From DASPKM01 sp963817075 (lineage in GTDB: Bacteria > Bacteroidota > Bacteroidia > Chitinophagales > Chitinophagaceae), in assembly GCA_963817075.1 (NCBI GenBank), contig CAWFMT010000009.1:62001-126000 (forward strand): a stretch of 64,000 nucleotides of DNA, given 5' to 3'. Within the stretch, counting starts at the first letter, position 1. Each line of letters begins with the position of its first letter. Positions 17,572-26,156 of this stretch are shown one piece after another. The notes below the pieces were generated by a model that saw only the letters and a list, made by a program, of their open reading frames with translations, had not been told where the DNA came from and did not search any database. The position numbers and the translations under genes are program-made.

Positions 17572-19302
17572 ATGAAAACAAGAAAATTTTCAATTCTCAT
17601 CCTGGTAACTTTTTCACTGATACTAGGCTTTGCCTGTAAGAAAAAGTTCCTTGATCAACTCCCACAAGGGGTCTACGATGAGGCATCATTAACTAATAAG
17701 AGAGGCGTTAACGGTATACTGATCAATACCTACGCTGCACTTGACGGCCAGGAAGCAACCTGGTATGGTGGAGCCAGTAATTGGGTCTGGGGAAGTGTCC
17801 TCGGAGCTGATGCTTACAAAGGTAGTGAGAGGATTGACCAGGCAGATGTAAATCCCATCATGGCTTATGAAGTTTCCAGCAGTAATCCTGTTGTATTGAA
17901 CAAGTGGAATGGAATTTTTGACGCGATTGGTCAGGCTAATCTGGTTCTTCGCATCTTACCCAAGGTCACTGATATGACAGCTACTGAAAAGCTTCAGGTA
18001 GAAGCAGAGGCCAAATTCCTTAGAGGGTTTCATAATTTTGAAGGCAAAAAAGTTTTCAACAACATTCCTTATGTTGACGAGACAGTTACTGACTTCAAGA
18101 TTCCAAATACTAACGGTGCAGCTTATGTAAACATTTGGCCTCAAATTGAAGCTGATCTTCAATTTGCTTATGATAAACTTGATGAAGTAAAGCCAAATAA
18201 AGGTCGTGTCAACAAATGGGCAGCTGCAGCATACCTTGCAAAAGCTTACATGTTCCAGGGCAAATTTGCACCAGCCAAAGCATTATTTGATGTAATTATA
18301 GCTAGTGGAAAGAATGCATCCGGTACAGCTTATAATCTGGTTCCTAATTATGGTAACTTGTTCAGAGTTGCTTCTGAGCATAATGCCGAAACTGTATTTG
18401 CTGTTCAGGCATCATACGGTGATGGTTCTAATACAAATGGTAATTATGATAATGCGTTGAACTATCCCCACAGTCCAAGCACACCTGGTGCTGGATGCTG
18501 CGGATTCTTCCAGCCAAATCAGACCTTTGTTAACTCCTTCAGAACAAGTGCCGCTGGTTTACCTTTATTCACTACCTATAACACTGTGAATGTTACCAGT
18601 GATGAAAACCTGCTTTCAGCACAGCCATTCGTTCCCTATGCCGGTGAATTAGATCCACGTTTGGACTGGTCAGTAGGCAGAAGAAGCATTCCTTATTTGG
18701 ATTGGGGTGTTCACCCAGGTAGAGACTGGATCAGAGACGTAATTTTTGGTGGACCTTATGCTCCAAAGAAAAATGTTTTCTCAAGAGCTGAATTAGGAAC
18801 ACTTGCAGGTTCTGTTGGTTGGGGATGGAATAACAACGCCCTCAATTATGTAGCATATCGTTTTGCAGATGTTCTACTTCTTGCTGCTGAAGCAGAAATT
18901 GAAGTTGGTACGTTGGAAAAAGCTCGTGAATATATCAACCGTGTTCGCGCAAGAGCAATTGCTTCACCGGTAATGAATGGAGCCGTTCCTGCCGCCAATT
19001 ATGTAGTAAGCCTTTACGCAGTTCCATTTGCCAATAAAGCTGCTGCAATTGATGCTGTACGTTTCGAAAGAAAACTTGAACTGGGAATGGAAGGTCATAG
19101 ATTTTTTGACCTGGTTCGTTGGGGTATTGCTGACGTTGAGATCAACGCATACCTTGCAGCTGAAAAACCAAGACGCCCAGCGCCACTTGGTACAGCAGCA
19201 TTCATAAAAGGTAAGCATGAATACATGCCAATTCCGGATTATGCTATTAGCCAAAGTATTAAGGATGGTGCACCAACATTGAAACAAAATCCTGGGTACT
19301 AA
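17572..19302 (+). CDS. SusD/RagB-family surface lipoprotein
   Basis: A 576-residue lipoprotein that acts as a substrate-capturing lid on its SusC partner. The N-terminus MKTRKFSILILVTFSLILGF is followed by lipobox Cys (AC-KKKFLDQLPQG, cysteine near residue 22), typical for SusD proteins. The tetratricopeptide-like helices cover about 60-300 (EAKFLRGFHNF, KWAAAAYLAKAYMFQGKF). The C-terminal SusD domain carries the family motif RFFDLVRWG near residue 511. It is in one transcription unit with susC and ends at the strong terminator at 19329. The ligand is unknown. Confidence 0.95.
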   Translation: MKTRKFSILILVTFSLILGFACKKKFLDQLPQGVYDEASLTNKRGVNGILINTYAALDGQEATWYGGASNWVWGSVLGADAYKGSERIDQADVNPIMAYEVSSSNPVVLNKWNGIFDAIGQANLVLRILPKVTDMTATEKLQVEAEAKFLRGFHNFEGKKVFNNIPYVDETVTDFKIPNTNGAAYVNIWPQIEADLQFAYDKLDEVKPNKGRVNKWAAAAYLAKAYMFQGKFAPAKALFDVIIASGKNASGTAYNLVPNYGNLFRVASEHNAETVFAVQASYGDGSNTNGNYDNALNYPHSPSTPGAGCCGFFQPNQTFVNSFRTSAAGLPLFTTYNTVNVTSDENLLSAQPFVPYAGELDPRLDWSVGRRSIPYLDWGVHPGRDWIRDVIFGGPYAPKKNVFSRAELGTLAGSVGWGWNNNALNYVAYRFADVLLLAAEAEIEVGTLEKAREYINRVRARAIASPVMNGAVPAANYVVSLYAVPFANKAAAIDAVRFERKLELGMEGHRFFDLVRWGIADVEINAYLAAEKPRRPAPLGTAAFIKGKHEYMPIPDYAISQSIKDGAPTLKQNPGY

Positions 19303-19328
19303 TTCTAATTTTTCAAATACATTAATTC

Positions 19329-19360
19329 AAAAGCCACCTACCTGGTGGCTTTTTTTTGTT
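19329..19360 (+). terminator. Rho-independent terminator of susC-susD
   Basis: AAAAGCCACC (19329-19338) and GGTGGCTTTT (19344-19353) form a perfect 10-bp stem with loop TACCT, followed by a T-run to 19357. The A-rich left side gives a weak T-run on the other strand too, so it may serve the convergent gene that ends at 19402. Confidence 0.9.
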
Positions 19361-19363
19361 ATT

Positions 19364-19402
19364 TAACCGCCATGACGCGAAGGCGCCAAGGTTCGCAAGG
19401 TT
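19364..19402. repeat. ACCGCCATGACGCGAAGGCGCC repeat (half copy)
   Basis: ACGCGAAGGCGCCAAGG and neighbouring words belong to the same ACGCAAAG/GGCGC family as 12107-12192 and 29336-29417. Only one arm is present, just beside the susD terminator. Confidence 0.45.
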
Positions 19403-20919
19403 CAATTCTTTTTGGTTTTATTTTCAAGCAGCAGAAATAAAACCTTTGATTGAGCCTCACCTGACGAAGAAAGATCTGATTCAGGCGCAAGGCTTCCAAT
19501 CACTATATCTTCATCGCCATCGCCATCTGCGTCTGCTGCATCCATGGTTATCCATTTGCCAGCAGCATATTTATCAATGGTGAATGGTTTATAATTCATG
19601 TTTCCGCCGTTTTCCAGGTAAACAAATGCTTCCTTAGGCTGGTTCTTGTAATCTGCAAAAAATGAAACTGCACTGATATCAAGATCACCATCAAGGTCAA
19701 AATCCCGTGCGACTGCCTTGTAGCAGCCATTTATCGGAAAAAAGAATTTGTTTTCAAATTCATTCTTCCCATTATTGATGTAGATATAAATGCCATGGTA
19801 ATTCTTTAGTGATTTGCTTGTGAGATCTGCGTTGTCTCCGCAGGTATATAAAATATCCTGATGGCCATCTTTATTAAAATCTGCAAATTCGAAATAGGTC
19901 GAGCCATAAATGGGAGGAAAATCAAGAATGGTTTTCATTTCAAATGTTCCCTTACCCTTGTTCGTAAATAAATAAATACTCTCTCTTCCCTGGGCAAACA
20001 TTGCCCAGATATCCTTCAGCCCATCCTTATTTACATCTTCGATATAAGCCTTGATAGCGCCTGGCTGAGAAAGGATGATGTTCTCCTGGAAGCTACCGTC
20101 TTCCTTCGCCTGCATCCAACTCATTTGACCCTTCTGATTGCCGAAGCCACACACAAGAAAATCCTTCATCCCATCATTATTGAGATCCGTTCCGGAGATC
20201 TGTACGGGTCTGGGAAGATTTTGAATCACTCGTTTCAGATAAATCAACCTGCCATCCTGATCGATTTGAAAACTGTCTGCAGTTCCTGTCTTAAAATCAT
20301 TGGGATTGATGATACCGATATTTGTAATAACACCCCCTCGAGATCCCCCTTTATTCATTTCATTCCCAAAATCAATGTCAACTATCACTCCATGCAATGA
20401 AATTCTTGCGATTTGCCTAAGCTCTGAATTGAAGATCAATAATGATGAATCGAGTGCATTCGCTGCATAAATCCATTGGTTGCCAGGATCTATTCTTACA
20501 TAGGTGGCGGATGGAAATATCTTAGCATCCATTGAGGGGGCCCTTGCTTCAAATCTGGAAGTTATTTGCTCAATTGGCGGTCGGTTTTGTGGTGGCAAAC
20601 TATCCGGTGCATTTTTGAGATAATATTCTACGATCTTATTCCAGTTCTCTACCGAGACAATTTGCTGCCCACTATCTTTTCTTACATCCGCATAATACTC
20701 ATCAAAAAATTGCTTCAGTCCAAGTTTTGTGCTCATGGCAGGCAACACATTCATCTTCCAACCCGTTTTGTCTAGAAGAGAAGGATCTGGAAAACCATGG
20801 CAGGAACCGCAATATGTTTTTGCAAGTGATTCAGGCGCTTGGTTAGGTTCATCACTGCAAGCGGAATTAAGCATAAATCCTAGCAGGCAAATGATCTGAA
20901 TTTTGATTGCGACGTTCAT
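19402..20919 (-). CDS. FG-GAP/VCBS-repeat lipoprotein with a c-type heme motif
   Basis: A 505-residue exported lipoprotein; lipobox LNSAC near residue 20 follows a hydrophobic segment. CGSCH at about residue 37, with a methionine in VLPAMS some 25 residues later, suggests a small cytochrome c domain (about 28-110). The remainder carries calcium-type FG-GAP/VCBS repeats: DLNNDGMKDFLV, DVNKDGLKDIW, DFNKDGHQDILY, DFDLDGDLDISA and DADGDGDEDIVIG, probably blades of a beta-propeller. The ATG at 20919 is preferred; the TTG one codon earlier is an artefact. It converges on susD and shares its family type with the larger lipoprotein encoded divergently at 21223. A role in extracellular electron transfer or oxidation is only an inference. 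Confidence 0.85.
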   Translation of the reverse strand: MNVAIKIQIICLLGFMLNSACSDEPNQAPESLAKTYCGSCHGFPDPSLLDKTGWKMNVLPAMSTKLGLKQFFDEYYADVRKDSGQQIVSVENWNKIVEYYLKNAPDSLPPQNRPPIEQITSRFEARAPSMDAKIFPSATYVRIDPGNQWIYAANALDSSLLIFNSELRQIARISLHGVIVDIDFGNEMNKGGSRGGVITNIGIINPNDFKTGTADSFQIDQDGRLIYLKRVIQNLPRPVQISGTDLNNDGMKDFLVCGFGNQKGQMSWMQAKEDGSFQENIILSQPGAIKAYIEDVNKDGLKDIWAMFAQGRESIYLFTNKGKGTFEMKTILDFPPIYGSTYFEFADFNKDGHQDILYTCGDNADLTSKSLKNYHGIYIYINNGKNEFENKFFFPINGCYKAVARDFDLDGDLDISAVSFFADYKNQPKEAFVYLENGGNMNYKPFTIDKYAAGKWITMDAADADGDGDEDIVIGSLAPESDLSSSGEAQSKVLFLLLENKTKKN

Positions 20920-20984
20920 CAATTGTGGGTATATATAGTTGTAAATTTCTGTAAATTGACGACTTAATCTAATCGAATTGTAAG

Positions 20985-21196
20985 AATTAGGAATTGGAAG
21001 GTTAGTTGAATAGTTAATTAGTTGAGATGTTGATTAGTTGGAATTAGGAATTTGTAATTAGTAATTGGGTGATAGTTGAATGGTTAATTAGTTGAATTGT
21101 TGATTAGGAAGAATTGCGGTCATCTGCCATCTGCCAAAGCCCAACGGCCAACGAGCATCCAACTCTAAACTCTAAACTCTAAACCCGAAACCCGCA
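20985..21196. repeat. TTAGTTGAA direct repeats and CTCTAAA tandem words
   Basis: A 36-base unit around TTAGTTGAATAGTTAATTAG (21002-21037) recurs with few changes at 21072-21107. It is followed by GCCAACG words and CTCTAAA three times (about 21163-21183), then AAACCCGAAACCC. The CTCTAAAC/AAACCC words recur in inverse orientation at 29171-29207. This fills most of the 303-base spacer between two divergent lipoprotein genes. No exact TAnnTTTG was found for either gene. Confidence 0.6.
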
Positions 21197-21222
21197 CTAT
21201 ATTCAAAAATACCCCTTCAGGA

Positions 21223-24200
21223 ATGCGCAGTCGAGTGTATTATTTTTTTCTGTTGATGGTTGTCCTTTCAGGTTGCAAGAATAAGCACCTGTTTGAAAGC
21301 ATCGACTCCGGTCATTCAGGAATTGATTTCAAAAATATTATTCAGGACAACGACACCCTCAATGTATTGGATGTAGAGAATATTTATAATGGTGGGGGAG
21401 TAGCAATCGCTGATTTTAACAATGATGGTCTCCAGGATGTTTACTTATCTGGAAATACGGTTTCGAATAAGCTGTATCTCAACAAAGGCGACTTTCGTTT
21501 TGAAGATATCACCACAAATGCCGGAGTGGATGGTGAAGGAAAATGGTCTCGTGGAGTAAGTGTTGTTGATATAAATAATGATGGATTGATGGACCTCTAC
21601 GTTTGTGCAACATTGACCCCTGATGCAGGAAAGAGAGCTAACATTTTATATATAAACCAGGGAAAAAAGGAAGGAGGAATTCCTTTTTTCAAAAATATGG
21701 CTAAGGAATATGGATTGAACGACAGTTCACATTCTACCATGGCTGCATTTTTTGATTATGATAATGATAACGATCTGGATATGTATCTGCTGGTGAACCA
21801 GATCATAAAAAATGAATACCCAAATAATTTTCGGCCTGTATTAAAGAACGGAGAGCATCCCAGTACTGGCAGATTGTATAGGAATGATTGGAGTGAACCC
21901 CTGCGTCACCCTGTATTTACCAATGTATCAAAGGAAGCAGGTATTACAATTGAGGGTTATGGGCATGGAGTAAATATTACTGATATTAACCAGGATGGAT
22001 GGAAGGATATTTATGTGACCAACGATTTTCTTTCAAACAATATTCTTTATATAAATAACGGAAATGGAACCTTCACTGATAAAGTTTTCGATTATTTCAA
22101 ACATACTGCAGCCAATTCGATGGGACAGGATGTGCAGGATATCAATAATGATGGATTGCAGGATATTATCGAGCTGGATATGTTTCCCCAGGATAACTAC
22201 CGGAAGAAGATGATGCTGAACGCAAACAGTTATCAAACCTACCAGAACAGTGATTATTATGGATACCAGTATCAATACGTAAGAAATACATTACAACTGA
22301 ATCTTGGTCCGCGCGTCAACTCTTCGGATAGTATTGGTGAACCGATCTTTTCCGATATAGGATTCTATAGTGGAATCGCTGAAACAGATTGGAGCTGGGC
22401 GCCTTTAGTTGGCGATTTTGATAATGATGGTTACAGAGACATAATTGCAACCAACGGATTTCCAAAAGACGTGACCGATCATGATTTCATTGCATTCAGA
22501 AATAAGGCATCGCTCATAGCTTCAAAACGTGAATTACTTGACCAGATCCCCCAGGTCAAACTTCACAATTATGCATTTCGGAATAACGGTGACCTCACAT
22601 TCGCTAATGTAAGCAAGGAATGGAATACGGGCGAAGCTTCATTTTCGAGTGGTGCTGCATATGCTGACCTTGATAACGATGGAGACCTTGATTACATCGT
22701 TAATAATATCAACGATGAAGCCTTCTTATTCAGAAACAACAATCCAAAAGAGGATCACCATTATCTGCGTTTTAGTTTTTCAGGAAATCAACAAAATAAA
22801 AATGGTATAGGTGCCTGGCTGTATTTGTATTATGATAACGGAAAACAGCAGGTTTACGAGAATACACCTTACCGCGGCTACCTTTCTTCAGTTGAGCAAG
22901 GCGCGCATTTTGGGTTGGGAAAAGTAACTGAAGTGGATTCAGTTCTTGTGAAATGGCCTGACGGGAGTAAGGAAATAATTCAGAAATTAAAGGTTGATCA
23001 AAATGTTACACTGGACATTAAGAATGCGAAAAGCTCCACCAGTTCGCAAAGAAATTTAGTGGCTGGAAACACCTTATTTACAGATGTTACAAATTTATTG
23101 GGGGTTCAATACACGCACCAGGAGCGTGATTTCATCGATTTCAATTTGCAAAAATTACTTCCGCACAAATTCTCTGAGTATCCTCCTGGTCTTGCAGTAG
23201 GTGATCTTGATGGAAATGGATCAGATGATATTTTGATTGGCGGATCCACTGGTAATAGCCCGGTTATGCTATTGCAAATGAGAGACGGTAAGTTTGTAAG
23301 TAAAGATGTTGTACCAGGAAGTAATGCTGATACTAAAAAGTCAGAAGATCTTGGAGTATTGCTTTTTGATGTTGATAGCGATAATGACCTGGACCTTTAT
23401 ACAGCCAGCGGTGGGTATGAAGCAATACCCGGAAATAATGCATATACTGACAAGCTTTATATTAATAATGGCAAAGCAGACTTTCATCTGGATTCTTCCG
23501 CACTTCCTCTTAACCTGACGAGTAAATCATGCGTGCGCGCAGCAGATTTCGACCGGGATGGGGATCTTGACCTTTTTATTGCCGGCCGTGTTCTTCCAAC
23601 TCAATATCCGAAACCGGTTTCAAGTTTTATTTATCGGAATGATACAAAAGAGGGAGTGATCAGGTTCACGAATGTTACATCTTCAATTGCAAATGTTTTG
23701 GATAGTATTGGATTGATTTGCGATGCTACCTGGACAGATTTTGATAATGACGGATGGCTCGATCTGATCCTTGCCGGCGAATGGATGCCCGTCACTTTTA
23801 TTAAGAACGAAAAAGGAGTTTTCAAGAACATTACGTCACAAACTGGGATTGCCAATAAAAAAGGCTGGTGGACAAGCATTGTTCCTGCTGATTTTGATAA
23901 TGATGGCGATATGGATTACATAGCAGGTAATCTTGGTTTGAATTCCTTTTATAAGGGGAATGAAAAATACCCCGTTCGTATTTATGCAAAGGATTTTGAC
24001 AATAACGGAAGTTATGACGCAGTGCCTTCCTTGTATCTACCTGTATCACATGAGAATCCAGAATTGAAGCAATTTCCTGTTCACATGAGGGATGATATGG
24101 TGAAACAAATGATCGGCTTCCGGGCTAAATTTCAGAATTATAAGCTCTATGCAAATGCGACCATTGATAAGATGTTTACAGAGCAGGAAATGAAGAATGT

Positions 24201-24804
24201 ACTAATTGTTGAAGCAAATTATTTTAGTCACGCACTGATAAGGAATATGGGCGGTGGTAAATTTGAAACCACTGCCTTGCCATCAATGAGTCAATTTTCA
24301 AGTCTCAACGGAATGATTGCTGAAGATTTTGATGGAGATGGTAACCTGGATTTGTTAGCAGCAGGGAATGATTACAGTACTGAGGTATCAATAGGTCGAT
24401 ATGATGCCTCTAACGGGTTATTTATGAAAGGTGATGGGAATGGAGGATTTATTCCTTTCAGTATTCTGAAGAGTGGTTGGTTTCTGCCAGGGAATGGCAA
24501 AGCAATTGTGAAATTTCAGGGAGCAGATGGGAGACTATTTATAGCAGCAAGCCAAAATAGGGGACCTTTGAAAATATCCAGGGTGAACAAAGAATTGAAG
24601 ACTGCTCCTGTTGGTGTTCGTGATGTTGCCGCGATAGTTGAACTGAAAAATGGCAAAAAAGAAAGGCGTGAAATCAACTATGGGTCCTCATACTTATCAC
24701 AATCAGGCAGATTTCTCATTCTTTCACCTGAAGTCTCGAAGGTTTACCTGATTGATGCGCTGGGAAATTCAAAAGAAGCAGCTATAACTATTAATAAAAA
24801 TTAA
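21223..24804 (+). CDS. Giant CRTAC1-type lipoprotein with FG-GAP repeats and ASPIC/UnbV domain
   Basis: A 1193-residue outer-surface lipoprotein. The lipobox is VVLSGC near residue 18. Two sets of FG-GAP/VCBS repeats (about residues 45-440 and 640-1100) show the acidic consensus DxNNDGxxDxY, for example DFNNDGLQDVYL, DINQDGWKDIYV, DSDNDLDLYTA and DFDRDGDLDLFI. The ASPIC/UnbV domain lies between them at about 525-600 (FGLGKVTEVDSVLVKWPDGS). Such proteins are surface propeller proteins, often beside SusCD systems, but no reaction is proven. The stop codon touches the start of the haloperoxidase gene, so the two are probably translated together. Calcium binding is likely from the aspartate loops. 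Confidence 0.9.
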   Translation: MRSRVYYFFLLMVVLSGCKNKHLFESIDSGHSGIDFKNIIQDNDTLNVLDVENIYNGGGVAIADFNNDGLQDVYLSGNTVSNKLYLNKGDFRFEDITTNAGVDGEGKWSRGVSVVDINNDGLMDLYVCATLTPDAGKRANILYINQGKKEGGIPFFKNMAKEYGLNDSSHSTMAAFFDYDNDNDLDMYLLVNQIIKNEYPNNFRPVLKNGEHPSTGRLYRNDWSEPLRHPVFTNVSKEAGITIEGYGHGVNITDINQDGWKDIYVTNDFLSNNILYINNGNGTFTDKVFDYFKHTAANSMGQDVQDINNDGLQDIIELDMFPQDNYRKKMMLNANSYQTYQNSDYYGYQYQYVRNTLQLNLGPRVNSSDSIGEPIFSDIGFYSGIAETDWSWAPLVGDFDNDGYRDIIATNGFPKDVTDHDFIAFRNKASLIASKRELLDQIPQVKLHNYAFRNNGDLTFANVSKEWNTGEASFSSGAAYADLDNDGDLDYIVNNINDEAFLFRNNNPKEDHHYLRFSFSGNQQNKNGIGAWLYLYYDNGKQQVYENTPYRGYLSSVEQGAHFGLGKVTEVDSVLVKWPDGSKEIIQKLKVDQNVTLDIKNAKSSTSSQRNLVAGNTLFTDVTNLLGVQYTHQERDFIDFNLQKLLPHKFSEYPPGLAVGDLDGNGSDDILIGGSTGNSPVMLLQMRDGKFVSKDVVPGSNADTKKSEDLGVLLFDVDSDNDLDLYTASGGYEAIPGNNAYTDKLYINNGKADFHLDSSALPLNLTSKSCVRAADFDRDGDLDLFIAGRVLPTQYPKPVSSFIYRNDTKEGVIRFTNVTSSIANVLDSIGLICDATWTDFDNDGWLDLILAGEWMPVTFIKNEKGVFKNITSQTGIANKKGWWTSIVPADFDNDGDMDYIAGNLGLNSFYKGNEKYPVRIYAKDFDNNGSYDAVPSLYLPVSHENPELKQFPVHMRDDMVKQMIGFRAKFQNYKLYANATIDKMFTEQEMKNVLIVEANYFSHALIRNMGGGKFETTALPSMSQFSSLNGMIAEDFDGDGNLDLLAAGNDYSTEVSIGRYDASNGLFMKGDGNGGFIPFSILKSGWFLPGNGKAIVKFQGADGRLFIAASQNRGPLKISRVNKELKTAPVGVRDVAAIVELKNGKKERREINYGSSYLSQSGRFLILSPEVSKVYLIDALGNSKEAAITINKN

Positions 24805-26145
24805 ATGCGAATACTCTTCTATTGTCTGGCTTCTCTAATTCTTGTCGCCGGTTGTAAGGAAACAGGCACAAAAGCAGATAGTGCCTTGCTGCAGGATGCT
24901 AATCTGCTTCACAGAAATATGAATGCTCTCACAAAGGTGATAATTCATGATGTGTTCTCGCCTCCGGTAGCTAGTCGCATTTACTCATACACTTCAATAG
25001 CGGCTTATGAAGCAGTTCGCTTTATTGATCCTTCTTATATTTCAATCGCTACCCAATTGAATGGTTTACCGCCGATGCCTCAACCCGAAAAGGATAAGGA
25101 ATATAATTTTCTGCTGGCATCCACTAAGGCATTCTTTACTGTGGCAGAAAAGATCACCTTCTCAGTTGATACTTTAAAGCGATATGAGCAGGGAGTTTAC
25201 AAAGATTTTGAATCATTGCTGGATAGTGGAACATACAAGAGATCCATGGCCTTCGGAGAACTGATTGGCAACAAGGTTTTGGAGAGAAGTGCGGTAGATA
25301 ATTATAAAAAGACAAGGGGGATGGAGAAATATCTTGGAAGTAGCGATGCAGGTAGATGGAGACCTACCCCACCTGATTACCTGGATGGTGCTGAACCTTA
25401 TTGGAATTTGATTCTTCCCCTGGCACTTGATTCCTGTTCTCAGATCAAGGCAAGGCCACCATTCCCTTACAAAGCGGATACAACCAGTGATTTTTATAAA
25501 GTAGCGAAGGAAGTATATTCCATTGGAAAGAATCTAACAGAAGAACAAAAAACCATTGCACGATACTGGGACGATAACCCATTTGTACTTGAGCACTCTG
25601 GTCACTTAATGTTTGGAAATAAAAAGATAACACCTGTTGGTCATTGGATCGGCATTTCTTCAATTGCTTGCCAGATGAAGAATACACCACCAGCAAAAAC
25701 CGCGGAGGTCTACGCACTTACATCCATTGCGATCTTTGATAGTTTTATTTCCTGCTGGCACGAGAAATACAGGAGCCAGCTTGTGCGACCTGTAACTGTC
25801 ATCAATGAATTGATCGATCGAAACTGGCAACCATTACTTCAAACACCACCCTTTCCTGAACATACAAGCGGACATAGTGCCATTTCATCAGCCGCCGCCA
25901 CAATTCTTACAAATGAGTTTGGAGATAATTTTGCTTTTGAGGATACAAGTGATCTCGCATATATTGGTATGAAGCGTGACTTCAGGTCCTTCAATCTGGC
26001 AGCACAGGAAGCATCCATCAGCAGAGTTTATGGGGGCATTCATTATCGATCAGGCGTAGATGCAGGTGCGGAGCAGGGAACTAAGATCGGAGAATATATT
26101 TACAGGAAACTCAAACCTGGTAATACTGCTCTCTCAACACAATAG
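24805..26145 (+). CDS. Vanadium-dependent haloperoxidase-like lipoprotein (PAP2 superfamily)
   Basis: A 446-residue exported lipoprotein (lipobox LVAGC near residue 17) of the PAP2/haloperoxidase fold. All three active-site motifs are present and correctly ordered. KYRSQLVRP near residue 322 supplies the first Lys and Arg, HTSGHS near 353 the general acid-base His, and SRVYGGIHYRSGVD near 408 the Arg and the His that binds vanadate or phosphate. Known members either oxidise halides with peroxide or act as acid phosphatases, and sequence alone does not decide between them. Its ATG directly follows the stop of the FG-GAP/ASPIC gene. The rlmI promoter begins one base after its stop. A periplasmic or surface location is expected. 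Confidence 0.88.
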   Translation: MRILFYCLASLILVAGCKETGTKADSALLQDANLLHRNMNALTKVIIHDVFSPPVASRIYSYTSIAAYEAVRFIDPSYISIATQLNGLPPMPQPEKDKEYNFLLASTKAFFTVAEKITFSVDTLKRYEQGVYKDFESLLDSGTYKRSMAFGELIGNKVLERSAVDNYKKTRGMEKYLGSSDAGRWRPTPPDYLDGAEPYWNLILPLALDSCSQIKARPPFPYKADTTSDFYKVAKEVYSIGKNLTEEQKTIARYWDDNPFVLEHSGHLMFGNKKITPVGHWIGISSIACQMKNTPPAKTAEVYALTSIAIFDSFISCWHEKYRSQLVRPVTVINELIDRNWQPLLQTPPFPEHTSGHSAISSAAATILTNEFGDNFAFEDTSDLAYIGMKRDFRSFNLAAQEASISRVYGGIHYRSGVDAGAEQGTKIGEYIYRKLKPGNTALSTQ

Positions 26146-26153
26146 TATTTTTG
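26146..26153 (+). promoter_or_regulatory. Bacteroidota -7 element before rlmI
   Basis: TATTTTTG is an exact TAnnTTTG that begins at the base after the haloperoxidase stop codon and ends three bases before ATG 26157. It predicts a leaderless or nearly leaderless rlmI mRNA, separate from the upstream pair. Confidence 0.55.
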
Positions 26154-26156
26154 CCA

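Noticed and set aside
18964..19287. 107-codon frame antisense to susD
   Set aside because: It lies wholly inside the conserved C-terminal SusD region on the other strand.
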